Assembly: GCA_029204045.2 (NCBI GenBank)
Contig: CM055073.1
Location: 24,468,438-24,532,437, forward strand
Length of the DNA stretch: 64,000 nt
Direction of reading: 5' to 3'
Source of the DNA: Tillandsia leiboldiana
Lineage: Eukaryota > Streptophyta > Magnoliopsida > Poales > Bromeliaceae
Of the stretch, positions 1 to 12,578 are shown in pieces; the stretch's first letter is position 1, and each line of letters starts with the position of its first letter. The notes beneath the pieces are model-generated. The model had not been told where the DNA came from, made no database searches, and saw only the letters and a list, made by a program, of their open reading frames with translations. The position numbers and the translations under genes are program-made.

Positions 1-1793
1 CACCGAAAGACTAGAACCTACAACCCAAATCAAACAAGAACAGGCTCTAGGCATAGCCTCTCGTTGTTCTCATCCCAAGAAAAGGCAGACCTTAGAACCC
101 AGACCACTCGAATCATCTCGGTGGTTAATTTATAGGAAAAACTGTGACATTTCTTACTGAAGCCATCTGATCTGTAAGAAATCCATATTTAATGATTTTT
201 AGTTCTGCTTAGGAAAACAGTTGAAACCAAGTTTTATATCTAAGCCTCGAAGGGCTAATGCCTTCGTCCAATCAAACAGGAACAGACTCAGGCGACCCTA
301 CGATGCTTGGAAGAAAATATTTGGTTGACCAAAATCATATGTGTGTCCAAAAAGGTTATGGGTTTAAGGTCCTGCTAACACTGATCTACCGCTGCCACTA
401 GCACAGCGGCGACAGATAAAACAAGAAAAATAAAACATCTCGGGACCGCCGTCTACCCAAACGGCTCCCGCTACAGATGAACAACCAACTACATCTACCA
501 GACGCCACTCTGCTCCCAAGCACGAGTGTAACATGCATCCCACACTAAAAGATAACTCCTGACCACTCGGCCCACTACCCGGGCGAGGAAGAACACTATG
601 TCCAGGAAAGATAGAAGTGTGGATGTCTAAAGCAGAAATAACCCTAGCCCAAGTGAGGGTTTTCTACCAGTCTGGTTACACATGCAATCATATGACAGGG
701 GTGCTAGGTCAAATTCCAAGATAACAATAATCAACAGCTTGTAGGGAAGGACAATAAATACATGATGATCTATCAACATCAGGAACATCAATTCCTATAA
801 TCTAGCATGCTATATAAAACACATCTATAACATGCAAGTCCCTACACAGATAGAATTAATGCACAGTCCATAAGTCGTGAAGACAAGGCCACCCACCAGA
901 AAATGCTAACTGTCCGGAGTTCCACAGCTGAAAACACCAGAAGCAACAACCTCCACTAATCCTCAACCCAACGGGTTCACAAACATCCGCAAATACTCCT
1001 GGGTACAACAAAAGGTCCAAGGTTACACTTTATTCCACAAAATAACCAAGTACAAAAATCTGCAGAAGACAGTCCTGAAGATCTGAAATTCCCACCTGCA
1101 GAAAGTGCCCTGAAAATTCCGATAAAAATATCACCGCGAGCGTCTCGTCGAGACCTTCGAAACGGGTACCTGCACGCCCAAATCCGAGCCCCGTAGGCCA
1201 AGTTACAAATTCCACAGTACAGGTGCGCAAACACTCACAACCACACAACTGTAAACTCAAACACAGATAAAAGGGGAAAAGTATACCTTCGGGCAAGCCT
1301 CAGAAAAATCCCGGAAAAATACAATGATAATCCTTGCGACGAGTAGATCCAAAAAGTGTATAGGCTCGTCTCGATCCGACACTCGGTTGCGGAGATAAAA
1401 TTCCGGCAAGCCTCCGCTGTCCAGAAATCCACCAGCAAAACAGTGGCTTAGAAATGCCTCGTAAACCGTGCCAAGAACTCAGAATCAATCAAGGTGATCA
1501 ACACGGAAATCGAAGGCGTACCTCTCGTGAACGCGGTGCCACAAAAATCGTCTCAAAATTCCATCGGGGTAGCTCAGGGGGTCTCCCACACTGAAAGGCG
1601 ATGGTAGAAGCCAAAATCCAAGAAACGTCGCAGTGCGCCGCGTCGCAGAAAGCACGGATCTCGAGGCCTCCAAAAATTCTGTAAATCCATCACAAGGTGG
1701 AGCACAAGGTGAGGAACATTTCCTCTTAAAACCTCTGCCTGAGAAGAGCTCGGCAAAACCTTCAAAACGCAGGCCAAAGGGGGCTATTTATAG

Positions 1794-1804
1794 CCCCAAC
1801 TCAA
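1794..1804 (-). promoter_or_regulatory. TATA box of LTR 1
   Basis: The minus strand reads GCTATAAATAG inside a small palindrome (GGGGCTATAAATAGCCCC). It lies downstream, in minus orientation, of the GC-rich G-box block, as expected for the U3/R boundary. Transcription would start about 30 bp further, near 1765, and run leftwards through R-U5. The same box occurs in every LTR of the array. Confidence 0.8.
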
Positions 1805-1918
1805 CAAATCCTGAAATACCCATTTTGTCCCAACTTCCGGGCGCCCGAAACTTCCGGGCTGCTACAGTGACCCAAAATGTACCCCAAACCAGCTGCGCCC
1901 GAATCGTCCCTGGAGTGA

Positions 1919-2246
1919 CACGTGTCCCCGAACAGGCAACAGCGAGCGCGGTCAACCGCGTCGCGCCACGTGTCCTCCTGCTCTGCCGCCGAACGCGGAG
2001 TCAACTCCTCGGGATTCGCGCCCACGTGCGCCCGGCCGCGCCCACGTCGCGCCCACGTGCGCGGCCGCGCCGCCCACGGCCCCGTGTCGGGCCCGCATCC
2101 CGAGGCACCAGCTGCCAGCTGCGTGGACCGCGCGCTCGAGCACCAGCCAATGCCATCACGCCACGTGTTCCGCTCCGGTCCACCGTGCACCCGCGATACT
2201 CTATGGACCGCGCCTGCCGCGCCGGCCAATCGGGAGGCGCCACGTG
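1919..2246 (-). promoter_or_regulatory. G-box cluster (six CACGTG) in U3 of LTR 1
   Basis: CACGTG occurs at 1919, 1967, 2023, 2054, 2162 and 2241, all 120-450 bp upstream of the TATA box in a CpG-rich block. CACGTG is the palindromic core bound by plant bZIP and bHLH factors (G-box/ABRE). Several copies have the flanks GCCACGTGTC or GCCACGTGGC typical of strong bZIP sites. A regulatory role is inferred from position, density and conservation between copies. Confidence 0.6.
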
Positions 2247-2648
2247 GCCCGCGCCTGGTGCACGACTCCCGCGGTGGACCGACCGGCCTCTCCTCGGCCC
2301 GCCGCCGCGCTCCGCCGTCCGCCGCCGCCGCCGGCGCAACTCCGGCCGCCGGAACAGTAACCCCACGCCTCGAAATCCGTGCCGGGTCATCCGAGCTCCG
2401 AAAAATACAAGTAAATAGTCCATTTTGAGCGTTTTCCCGCGCGCTGAATCCAAATCCGCTGTCCGATTTGCCAAATTCCACTTCTAAAATTTCTCAAAAA
2501 TTCCCGGGAAAGCAAACTTGATCCGTTTTTCATGCCGAGTCCAAATCTTGGGTCCAATATGCGCGCAAACACCTCTAACACCCAACATGGGTCTCCGGAA
2601 GCCGCAGATCCAACAGTAATCCAAACGTGGGAATTCCGGGTCCTCACA

Positions 2649-2661
2649 TCCTCCCCCACTA
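2649..2661 (-). promoter_or_regulatory. Polypurine tract, array unit 1
   Basis: The minus strand reads TAGTGGGGGAGGA directly before the LTR start TGTGAGG. This is the plus-strand DNA primer site for reverse transcription. Identical tracts occur at 9587, 12979 and 19951. Confidence 0.85.
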
Positions 2662-5495
2662 AAAGAAAGTTTCGTCCTCGAAACAAACACGGCTTAAAAG
2701 GGAGTTCAAAGCTAAGGGTAAGCATCCAACAACACAGTCTCCAACTCCCCAGTCGCTACTCACTCCCCGTGATTACTCCTCAACAAAATAGTAATCAGTA
2801 CGGCATGGCCCGGTTGCGTAATTCTCTCATCTCACGAGCCAGAATTCGCAACGGGCGTCCCTCGTACCACAAGTACTCGCAGATCTCAAAGAAAACGAGT
2901 CCATCACGGGCGAGGAATCCACAAGCCTAACACTCCTGAGCTGAGACGTGGAAGGACCATCACGAACGCCAACAAAAGGCTGGGGGAAAAGAGAGAACAA
3001 CCAATGTAGCACGCACCAACACCGCTCCCTGGTGCCAGCTCAACCAGGCGATCCGAGACACCCATACGGTCATCCAAGGAAAAGAAGCCCTAATCGGCTA
3101 GGGTCCTCGCTCAGTCACTCTCGGATCCTGACCATTCGCAGGGGCTTGCTTCAACCGCAGTCTACCGTCAAAAGGGACCCTCAGGGACACGACCTCGAGC
3201 CCTGTTCCGCAACGGTCCCACCCAGCGCCAACTGTGGAACCATTAAACTCAACCCCGAAAAGCTATCCGTCTCCAGGTATCCGCCACCACAGTGGCCCTG
3301 TCGGGGTGGTACTGAATGCTCAAGAATAACCCAATGGTAACTCCACAGCCACTATGGGAGGCACCACTAACACAAAGGTCCATCCCCCATCTCTGGCAAA
3401 GCTGCAATCGGCGCTAGTACCAGTCTCATCATCCATTCGCCATGCTCTCCTGGCACTGCGAAATCAAAAAAAGCTCCTCACCTCAACAATAAATGTTGAT
3501 CTCAGCCAAACTCAAATAGCATCCACATTGGCCGGAAATCCACCGCCGCTCCTATGGCTAACACAATGTGACCCAAGAAGGTAAGCTTCTAAAGCTAAAA
3601 CTTGTATCTCAATAACCTGGCATACAACTTCATCCACACAGCATAGTAACACATCCACCAGTGCTCCTCACGCTCCAAGTCGCTCTGGGAGTAGATCATA
3701 ATATCCCTGGAGGATCTTGTTACCAATACAATCAAGTACAGCTGGAGCACAATTCCTCAAACCAAAAGAGTGGCAGGGCGTTAATCAATCCAATTGGCCT
3801 CACTAAGAGCTCAAGATGCCCTACCGTGTCCTGAACGCCATCAAGGCAAGGTCCTCGGCTGTCTGATTCCAAGTAGGTACCCGCACCAAACAATAACTGC
3901 CGGAGTATGACTCCATCAAAAGGTCCAGAATAATACTCGGACCTGTCTACACACGAACCATAAAAGGGCCCTCACAGTCGTGTATCAACGATGTGGCATC
4001 ACCACCGTATATCAACGGCGTGGCACTAGGTCAAACAGACCCTCGATCCATCAGATCCTGCAACTTGCGCCATCAGCTCTCCAGCTCTACTGGCAATAAC
4101 CAATGAGGTGCTGTCGAGGGTGGCGCGGTTCCCCGAACCACGCCAAACTTAATCTCTATCTCCCGAACCGGCGGTATTAACAACAGCTCAGGTGAAATCA
4201 CACCCGGAATCTCGTGGCAACAGAGACATCTTTGGGTCCCGGTGCCGCCGTAAGCACCTCTCACACTGTCGCTATAAACCAGTGTGCTCTAACGACCTCA
4301 ACAACCAAATCTCCTCTCGTCTGCCTCGCAGAAGGTCAAAGTCCTCCGCAGATAACAAATCCACGCTACCGCTGCGCCACTCCGATATAGAGGTTGATGC
4401 TGCCATCGGGGTCCACCCGATCTCTGGCATCACGGGAACCCGTTATCCAGGAAAAAATAAAATCAGAAATATCTCTGCCGGCCGATCTGTCCTCCATCAC
4501 CCGGCGCCAAGCGCCAATATCCAGAACTCGCCTCTGGCGGCAGATCCCTATCCCAAGGAACTGCAGCGCCATGCTCCATACACAATGCCTACCCATCGAA
4601 GCGTCAATAATCCAAAACGGAGGGACCAACTACACTGAAAGGTATCCTAGCGCAAACCATTCCCCGTCAAACATATCCTATGCGCCTCATCCCTCGAAAC
4701 CTGGAGCGTGCAGTTCAACAATTGCATAAACTCCCTAGCACAGGGAGGCTCTCCGAGAGTCTCTCCATCACCACCAACCCAATTCTGCCTACAAAGGCTC
4801 CAACTCAAACCTATGAATCGGGATGGTTCAGACTGCCGGGACTGGCTCCATCGATCATGATGTCCCTAAGCTCAGCTACTATCCACTATCCACCATGCCA
4901 TCGGTGCCTCGGCACTGCTCGTCGGCACGGAGGGGGCTGCTCGCTCCATCGGCGCCACTGGTACAACTGAAGATACCACTGCATAGGAAGAGAGTACTGG
5001 AGGACACTCAAGCGGTACTGGCCACTGGCTATGCTCTCTGCTCCAACAAGCGCATCAAACGTTCCATGGCTTCTTCCTGGCATCAGACAGCCTCCGACAT
5101 CTGTGCCATCTGGATCCATAACTCCTGGGTCTCGCTCTGCTCTGATAGCTCTGTCTCCCGCTGCTCGGGTTACTCATCAGATGCGGGATGTGCCCTCTTC
5201 GCTACACGACGTCTCAGGGGCATCGTAGACCACTGCACAATAACAAACATCAGGACACAACAACCATACGACCCATCCAGCGAAAGTCTAAGACATGTTA
5301 TCAATTCCACAGCATTATGTTTGTCTGCAGCCAACATAATCGCTTAGGAGCATAAACATGCCAATCACGTCATCCCGTCTCTTGGGAGAGGTACAAAACT
5401 CGATCAGGACTCTCGCTAAAGTCACGACTCTCACGTGGTCATCCTAATGTCCAACCACAAGCTAGGTTTCTAAGTCCTCAATGACCTACAACCTA

Positions 5496-5508
5496 GGCTC
5501 TGATACCA
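5496..5508 (-). promoter_or_regulatory. Primer-binding site (initiator tRNA-Met), unit 1
   Basis: The minus strand reads TGGTATCAGAGCC, complementary to the 3' end of plant initiator tRNA-Met, eight bases after the LTR end (...GGCGTGACA). It is intact although the coding region is dead. Confidence 0.9.
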
Positions 5509-6792
5509 CTCTAATCTGTCACGCCCCGGGTCGAAACTGCGACCCGGCTCGCCAACAGATCCGCCACCCTATGCCAACCCGCATAGGTGAAGCGTCCTAC
5601 CTGCAAGAAAAGTACTACAGCTAAACAGATATCAGAGCTATAAATAAAAATCTGCTGTATAACTAAATCAATCACTGTACAACTGGAAATAACACAACAA
5701 TGTCCGTCTCCCAAAATGATAATCATACAGAATCCTCATATACAAACTCAGAACTCAACCGGGAGGTATCTCCAATAAATACATCAGTGTACAGGCTCTC
5801 AATACATAACAATCCTCACTACAACAGTCTCTCAAAGGAGGAAATAAAATAACTAATCTACTGAAGCTCTCCTCTGAAGGGGTACCGCTACACTCCAACG
5901 ACGGGTAGGGAACTAGCTCGCTACCCCTCGCCTCGGTCAGAAGGATCAGCAACAGGAACACAGGAACTGGTAGAAGTTCCTGTGGGAAAGACACCACGAC
6001 GGGTGTGAGAACTACGTCCCAAGTAGTTCTCAGTGGGTGCCGCCAACAAGCCCGACGGTCTGCCCACTAAGTCCACTAGAGGCATAAAGTAACAAAAGCA
6101 GTGCTGTAAGGAACTGGGAAAAGTAAACTCTACAGCTACTATGCCTCTATCTAGATGCTCAAAGAGTGGGACAGAAAGAACATGATGCCACAACTAACTC
6201 TCATCTCTGATCACTCAATCTGAACTGACTGCCTCCTCGGGTCCAGTCAAGCCTGCGCCAACCTACTGCCGTTACGTCCCGGAGGAGCGGACTTACGTAG
6301 GACGTCCATGACTGCCAACACCAGCACAGCCAGAGGGACAAATGCAACGACAAGTCGCGATAGAAAAGCTCAATCTCACGCCGGTTAACAACCCGGTCTC
6401 GCTACTCCGGAGTGGCACTCGAGGGGAGCGACCCGCTCGAGTAAAAAGTAACCCATCTCAAGTATCTCTGTAAAGTATCTCTGTCAAGCTCAAATGTGGC
6501 TCATGCAGGCTATGATCCACGATCAACAGATCGGTAACTCCAAGCTCAAAGCACAACTCAGTCGGAAAAAGAACCTCGACTCGAACAGGAATAGCCCAAC
6601 ACACTCTCACAGCTATGTCGGAGAACCCTCAACGACTCAATCTGATAAATGCACGACCATGGCTGAGTCGGGAAAACCTCCACGACTCGATCTGCCAGAA
6701 CCCCCAGATCCTCAGGCTAAGTGGAGAACCACCTCCACCACTAAATCAGAGAAACAACCTCTAGATCACACTCTACCAACTCATGGCACCAA

Positions 6793-6931
6793 GTCGCATC
6801 CACTGCGAGAAACTGTCTCAACAGGCCAAACAGGCCAAAATCGCATCTACTGCGAACAACTGCCTCAACAGGCCGACATCGCATCCACTGCGAACAGCTG
6901 ACTCAACAGGCCAAACAGGCCGAACATCTCA
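6793..6931. repeat. Minisatellite in LTR 2
   Basis: About three degenerate copies of a 45-bp unit built from GCATCYACTGCGA and one or two CAACAGGCC words. The same block occurs in the other complete LTRs (17138 and 24109) at the same offset, so it is an LTR component, not a local satellite. Confidence 0.7.
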
Positions 6932-8720
6932 ACCACTGACCCAATGAAGGGTCCGGGAACACCGAAAGACTAGAACCTACAACCCAATCAAACAAGAACA
7001 GGCTCTAGGCATAGCCTCTCGTTGTTCTCGTCCCAAGAAAAGGCAGACCTTAGAACCCAGACCACTCGAATCATCTCGGTGGTTAATTTATAGGAAAAAC
7101 TGTGACATTTCTTACTGAAGCCATCTGATCTGTAAGAAATCCATATTTATGATTTTTAGTTCTGCTTAGGAAAACAGTTGAAACCAAGTTTTATATCTAA
7201 GCCTCGAAGGGCTAATGCCTTCGTCCAATCAAACAGGAACAGACTCAGGCGACCCTACGTGCTTGGAAAAATATTTGGTTGACAAAAATCATATGTGTGT
7301 CCAAAAAGGTTCTGGGTTTAAGGTCCTGCTAACACTGATCTACCGCTGCCACTAGCACAGCGGCGACAGATAAAACAAGAAAATAAAACATCTCGGGACC
7401 GCCGTCTACCCAAACGCTCCCGCTACAGATGACAACACAACTACATCTACCAGACGCCACTCTCTGCTCCCAAGCACGAGTGTAACATGCATCCCACACT
7501 AAAAGATAACTCCTGACCACTCGGCCCACTACCCGGCGAGGAGAACACTATGTCCAGGAAAGATAGAAGTGTGGATGTCTAAAGCAGAAATAACCCTAGC
7601 CCAGGTGAGGGTTTTCTACCAGTCTGGTTACACATGCAATCATATGACAGGGGTGCTAGGTCAAATTCCAAGATAACATAATCAACAGCTTGTAGGGAAG
7701 GACAATAAATACATGATGATCTATCAACATCAGGAACATCAATTCCTATAATCTAGCATGCTATATAAACACATCTATAACATGCAAGTCCCTACACACA
7801 TATAATTAATGCACAGTCCATAAGTCGTGAAGACAAGGCCACCCACCAGAAAATGCTAACTGTCCGAGTTCCACAGCTGAAAACACCAGAAGCAACAACT
7901 CCACTAATCCTCAACCCAACGGGTTCACAAACATCCGCAAATACTCCTGGGTACAACAAAGTCCAAGGTTACACTTTATTCCACAAAATAACCAAGTACA
8001 AATCTGCAGAAGACTCCTAAGATCTGAAATTCCCCACCGCAGAAAGTGCCCTGAAAATTCCGATAAAAATATCACCCGCGAGCGTCTCGTCGAGACCTTC
8101 GAAACGGGTACCCTGCACGCCCAAATCCGAGCCCCGTAGGCCAAGTTACAAAAATTCCACAGTACAGGTGCGCAAACACTCACAACCACACAACTGTAAA
8201 CTCAAACACAGATAAAGGGGAAAAGTATACCTTCGGGCAAGCCTCAGAAAAATCCCGGAAAAATACAATGATAATCCTTGCGACGAGTAGATCCAAAAAG
8301 TGTATAGCTCGTCTCGATCCGACACGCGGTTGCGGAGATAAAATTCCGGCAAGCCTCCGCTGTCCAGAATCCACCAGCAAAACAGTGGCTTAGAAATGCC
8401 TCGTAACCGTGCCAAGAACTCAGAATCATCAAGGTGATCAACACGGAAATCGAAGGCGTACCTCTCGTGAACGCGGTGCCCACAAAAATCGTCTCAAAAT
8501 TCCATCGGGGTAGCTCAGGGGGTCTCCCACACTGAAAGGCGATGGTAGAAGCCAAAATCCAAGAAACGTCGCAGTGCGCCGCGTCGCAGAAAGCACGGAT
8601 CTCGAGGCCTCCAAAATTCTGTAATCCATCACAAGGTGGAGCACAAGTGAGGAACATTTCCTCTTAAAACCTCTGCCTGAGAAGAGCTCGGCAAAACCTT
8701 CAAAACGCAGGCCAAAGGGG

Positions 8721-8731
8721 CTATTTATAGC
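8721..8731 (-). promoter_or_regulatory. TATA box of LTR 2
   Basis: The minus strand reads CTATAAATAG in the same palindromic context as LTR 1. The G-box block lies upstream, at 8902-9188. Confidence 0.78.
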
Positions 8732-8901
8732 CCCATCACAAATCCTGAATACCCATTTTGGTCCCAACTTCCGGGCGCCCGAAACTTCCGGGCTGCTACA
8801 GTGACCCCAAAATGTACCCCAAACCAGCTGCGCCCGAGTATCGTCCCTGGAGTGACCGTGTCCCCAACCAGGCAACAGCGAGCGGTCCAACCGCGTCGCG
8901 C

Positions 8902-9188
8902 CACGTGTCCTCCATCTGCTTCCGCCGAAAACGCGGAGTCAACTCCTCGATTCGCGCCCACGTGCGCCCGGCCGCGCCCACGTCGGCGCGCCCACGTGCG
9001 CGGCCGCGCCGCCCACGGCCCCGTGTCGGGCCCGCATTCCCGAGGCACCAGCTGCCAGCTGCGTGGACCGCGCGCTCGGCACCCAGCCAATGCCATCACT
9101 CCACGTGTTCCGCTCCGTCCACCTGCCCACACCGCGATACTCCATGGACCGCGCCTGCCGCCGCGCCGGCCAACGGGAGCGCCACGTG
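8902..9188 (-). promoter_or_regulatory. G-box cluster (five CACGTG) in U3 of LTR 2
   Basis: CACGTG at 8902, 8959, 8993, 9102 and 9183. The site equivalent to 1919 in LTR 1 has lost one base here, possibly a sequencing error because this LTR borders the gap. Confidence 0.55.
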
Positions 9189-9586
9189 GCCCGCGCCTGG
9201 TGCACGACTCCCGCGCGTGGACCGACCGGCCTCTCCTCGGCCCCCGCCCGCGCTCCGCCGTCCGCCGCCCGCCCGCGGCGCAACTCCGGCCGCCGAACAG
9301 TTAACCCCACGCCTCGAAATCCGTGCCGGGTCATCCGAGCTCCGAAAATACAAGTAAATAGTCCATTTTGAGCGTTTTTCCAAGCGCTGAATCCAAATCC
9401 GCGCTTGATTTGCCAAATTCCACTTCTAAAATTTCTCAAAAATTCCCGAAAGCAACTTGATCCGTTTTTCATGCCGAGTCCAAATCTTGGGTCCAATATG
9501 GCCGCAACACCTCTAACACCCAACATGGGTCTCCGGAAGCCGCAGATCCAACAGTAATCCAAACGTGGGAATTCCGGGGCCTCACA

Positions 9587-9658
9587 TCCTCCCCCACTAA
9601 AAGAAAGTTTCGTCCTCGAAACAAACACGGCTTAAAAGGAGTTCAAAGCTAAGGGTTA
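9587..9658 (-). mobile_element. Start of internal domain 2, cut by the assembly gap
   Basis: Seventy-two bases beginning with the PPT (TCCTCCCCCACTA on plus) match the first bases of the other internal domains, then the sequence runs into Ns. The remaining roughly 2.8 kb of this internal domain is missing. Confidence 0.85.
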
Positions 9659-9758
9659 NNNNNNNNNNNNNNNNNNNNNNNNNNNNNNNNNNNNNNNNNN
9701 NNNNNNNNNNNNNNNNNNNNNNNNNNNNNNNNNNNNNNNNNNNNNNNNNNNNNNNNNN
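9659..9758. other. Assembly gap of exactly 100 N
   Basis: A run of 100 N is the conventional placeholder for a gap of unknown size. Left flank is the start of an internal domain and right flank is about 0.9 kb into an LTR. If the array is regular here, about 3.7 kb is missing, or that plus any whole number of 6.97-kb units. Confidence 0.98.
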
Positions 9759-12113
9759 CGCCTACTCCCGGAGTGGCACTGAGTCGAGGGGATCTACGCC
9801 GCCGAGTAAAAAGTAACCCCCATCTCAGTATCTCTGAAAGTTATCATCTGTCAGCTCCAAGGTGGGCTCATGCAGCTATGATCCACGATCAAACAGATCG
9901 GCAAATAACTTCCAAGCTCAAAGCCCACTCAGTCGGAAAAAGAACCTCGACTCGAATAGGAAAGCCCAAACAACCTCTCACAGCTATGGCGAGAACCCTC
10001 AACGAATCAATCTGATAAATGCCGACCATGGCTGAGTCGGGAAAACCTCCCGACTCATCGCCCAACCCCAAGACCTCAAGCTAAGTGGGAGAAACAACTC
10101 CACCACTATCAGAGAACAACCTCTTAATCACACTCTACTACCAACTCATGGCAACAAGGTCGCATCCACTGCGAGAAACTGTGCTCACAGCCAGGAGCGG
10201 CCAACGTCGCATCTACTAATGGCAGAAACAACTGCCTCAACGGCCGACAATCGCATCCACTGCGAACCGCTGACTCAGACAGCCAACAGGCCGAATCTCA
10301 ACCCACTTACCCAATGAAGGTTCCGGGACACACCGAAAGCTAGAACTCACCCCAAATCAAACAATACAAAGGCTCTAGGCATAGCCTCTCGTTGTTCTCA
10401 TCCCAAGAAAAGGCAGACCTGGAGAACCCAGACACACTCGAAGCATCTCGGTGGTTAATTTTATAGGAAAAACTGTGACATTTTCTTACTGAAGCCATCT
10501 GATCTGTAAGAAATCCATATTTAATGATTTTAGTTCTGCTTAGGAAAACAGTTGAAACCAAGTTTTATAATCTAAGCCTCGAAGGGCTATGCCTTCGTCC
10601 AATCAAACAGGAACAGACTCAGGCGACCTACGATGCTTGGAAGAAAATATTTGGTTGACCAAAATCATATGTGTGTCCAAAAAGGTTATGGGTTTTAAGG
10701 TCCTGCTAACACTGATCTACCGCTGCCACTAGCACAGCGGTCGACAGATAAAACAAGAAAAATAAAACATCTCGGGACCGCCGTCTACCCAAACGGCTCC
10801 CGCTACAGATGAACAACCAACTACATCTACCAGACGCCACTCTGCTCCCAAGCACGAGTGTAACATGCATCCCACACTAAAGATAACTCCTGACCACTCG
10901 GCCCACTACCCGGGCGAGGAAGAACACTATGTCCAGGAAAGATAGAAGTGTGGATGTCTAAAGCAGAAATAACCCTAGCCCAAGTGAGGGTTTTCTACCA
11001 GTCTGGTTACACATGCAATCATATGACAGGGGTGCTAGGTCAAATTCCAAGATAACAATAATCAACAGCTTGTAGGGAAGGACAATAAATACATGATGAT
11101 CTATCAACATCAGGAACATCAATTCCTATAATCTAGCATGCTATATAAAACACATCTATAACATGCAAGTCCCTACACAGATAGAATTAATGCACAGTCC
11201 ATAGTCGTGAAGACAAGGCCACCCACCAGAAAATGCTAACTGTCCGGAGTTCCACAGCTGAAAACACCAGAAGCAACAACCTCCACTAATCCTCAGCCCA
11301 ACGGGTTCACAAACATCCGCAAATACTCCTGGGTACAACAAAAGGTCCAAGGTTACACTTTATTCCACAAAATAACCAAGTACAAAAATCTGCAGAAGAC
11401 AGTCCTGAAGATCTGAAATTCCCACCTGCAGAAAGTGCCCTGAAAATTCCGATAAAAATATCACCGCGAGCGTCTCGTCGAGACCTTCGAAACGGGTACC
11501 TGCACGCCCAAATCCGAGCCCCGTAGGCCAAGTTACAAATTCCACAGTACAGGTGCGCAAACACTCACAACCACACAACTGTAAACTCAAACACAGATAA
11601 AAGGGGAATAGTATACCTTCGGGCAAGCTCAGAAAAATCCCGGAAAAAATACAATGATAATCCTTGCGAGGAGTAGATCCAAAAAGTGTATAGGCTCGTC
11701 TCGATCCGACACTCGTTGCGGAGATAAAATTCCGGCAAGCCTCCGCTGTCCAGAAATCCACCAGCAAAACAGTGGCTTAGAAATGCCTCGTAAACCGTGC
11801 CAAGAACTCAGAATCAATCAAGGTGATCAACACGGAAATCGAAGGCGTACCTCTCGTGAACGCGGTGCCAGCAAAAATCGTCTCAAAATTCCATCGGGGT
11901 AGCTCAGGGGGTCTCCCACACTGAAAGGCGATGGTAGAAGCCAAAATCCAAGAAACGTCGCAGTGCGCCGCGTCGCAGAAAGCAGCGGATCTCGAGGCCT
12001 CCAAAAATTCTGTAAATCCATCACAAGGTGGAGCACAAGGTGAGGAAACATTCCTCTTAAAACCTCTGCCTGAGAAGAGCTCGGCAAAACCTTCAAACGC
12101 AGGCCAAAGGGGG

Positions 12114-12124
12114 CTATTTATAGC
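12114..12124 (-). promoter_or_regulatory. TATA box of LTR 3
   Basis: The minus strand reads GCTATAAATAG, in the same context as the other LTRs. Confidence 0.8.
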
Positions 12125-12248
12125 CCCAACTCAACAAATCCTGAAATACCCATTTTGTCCCAACTTCCGGGCGCCCGAAACTTCCGGGCTGCTACAGTGA
12201 CCCAAAATGTACCCCAAACCAGCTGCGCCCGAATCGTCCCTGGAGTGA

Positions 12249-12578
12249 CACGTGCCCCCGAACAGGCAACAGCGAGCGCGGGCCAACCGCGTCGCGCCAC
12301 GTGTCCTCCTGCTCTGCCGCCGAACGCGGAGTCAACTCCTCGGGATTCGCGCCCACGTGCGCCCGGCCGCGCCCACGTCGCGCCCACGTGCGCGGCCGCG
12401 CCGCCCACGGCCCCGTGTCGGGCCCGCATCCCGAGGCACCAGCTGCCAGCTGGTGGACCGCTGCGCTCGATGCACCAGCCAATGCCATCACGCCACGTGT
12501 TCCGCTCCGGTCCACCGTGCACCCGCGATACTCCATGGACCGCGCCTGCCGCGCCGGCCAATCGGGAGGCGCCACGTG
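12249..12578 (-). promoter_or_regulatory. G-box cluster (six CACGTG) in U3 of LTR 3
   Basis: CACGTG at 12249, 12298, 12354, 12385, 12494 and 12573, with spacing preserved relative to LTRs 1, 4 and 5. Confidence 0.6.

Larger units (their letters stand above)
1..2648 (-). mobile_element. LTR 1 of the tandem gypsy array (left end outside window)
   Basis: This is the promoter-proximal 2.65 kb of a long LTR read on the minus strand. Its right edge is seen directly: the plus strand reads ...CCTCACA followed by TCCTCCCCCACT, which on the minus strand is a polypurine tract (AGTGGGGGAGGA) followed by the LTR start TGTGAGGACC. It aligns throughout with the complete LTRs at 15848 and 22819, starting about 1.46 kb into them, so roughly the last third (R-U5 side) lies left of the window. 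It holds a TATA box and six G-boxes, annotated separately. Long plus- and minus-strand ORFs at about 1630-2480 are products of the GC-rich U3 and are not genes. Confidence 0.93.
2649..5516 (-). pseudogene. Internal domain 1 of the array (decayed gypsy gag-pol)
   Basis: This is a 2868-bp internal domain on the minus strand between the PPT at 2649 and the PBS at 5496. It contains only fossil coding sequence, in the same places as the copy at 19951-22818: a gag start near 5221, an RT N-terminal stretch near 4070-4240, RT palm fragments near 3660-3830, an RNase H-like fragment near 3270-3310 and a chromodomain-like C-terminus near 2795-2850. Stops and frameshifts break every part. A gypsy internal domain is normally 5-6 kb, so integrase and more have been deleted. 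It could only move in trans. Confidence 0.85.
5517..9586 (-). mobile_element. LTR 2 of the tandem array
   Basis: A complete LTR of 4070 bp on the minus strand, from TGTGAGG at 9586 down to ...CCCGGGGCGTGACA at 5517. It matches LTRs 4 and 5 along its whole length but carries many single-base insertions and deletions from about 7250 onward, becoming denser toward the assembly gap at 9659. These probably reflect poor consensus quality more than evolution. It keeps the TATA box (8721) and five of the six G-boxes; the most TATA-proximal one is damaged by a one-base loss. Confidence 0.92.

Noticed and set aside
1633..2481. Overlapping long ORFs on both strands (up to 261 aa) rich in Arg, Ala, Pro and Gly, repeated in each LTR
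   Set aside because: They lie in the CpG-rich U3 upstream of the TATA box, exist in several frames at once, have no family motif, and are explained by low stop-codon density in GC-rich DNA.
6793..6931. Possible CRISPR-like array (repeated words with spacers)
   Set aside because: Plant nuclear DNA, only about three degenerate copies, no unique spacers; it is a minisatellite within an LTR.
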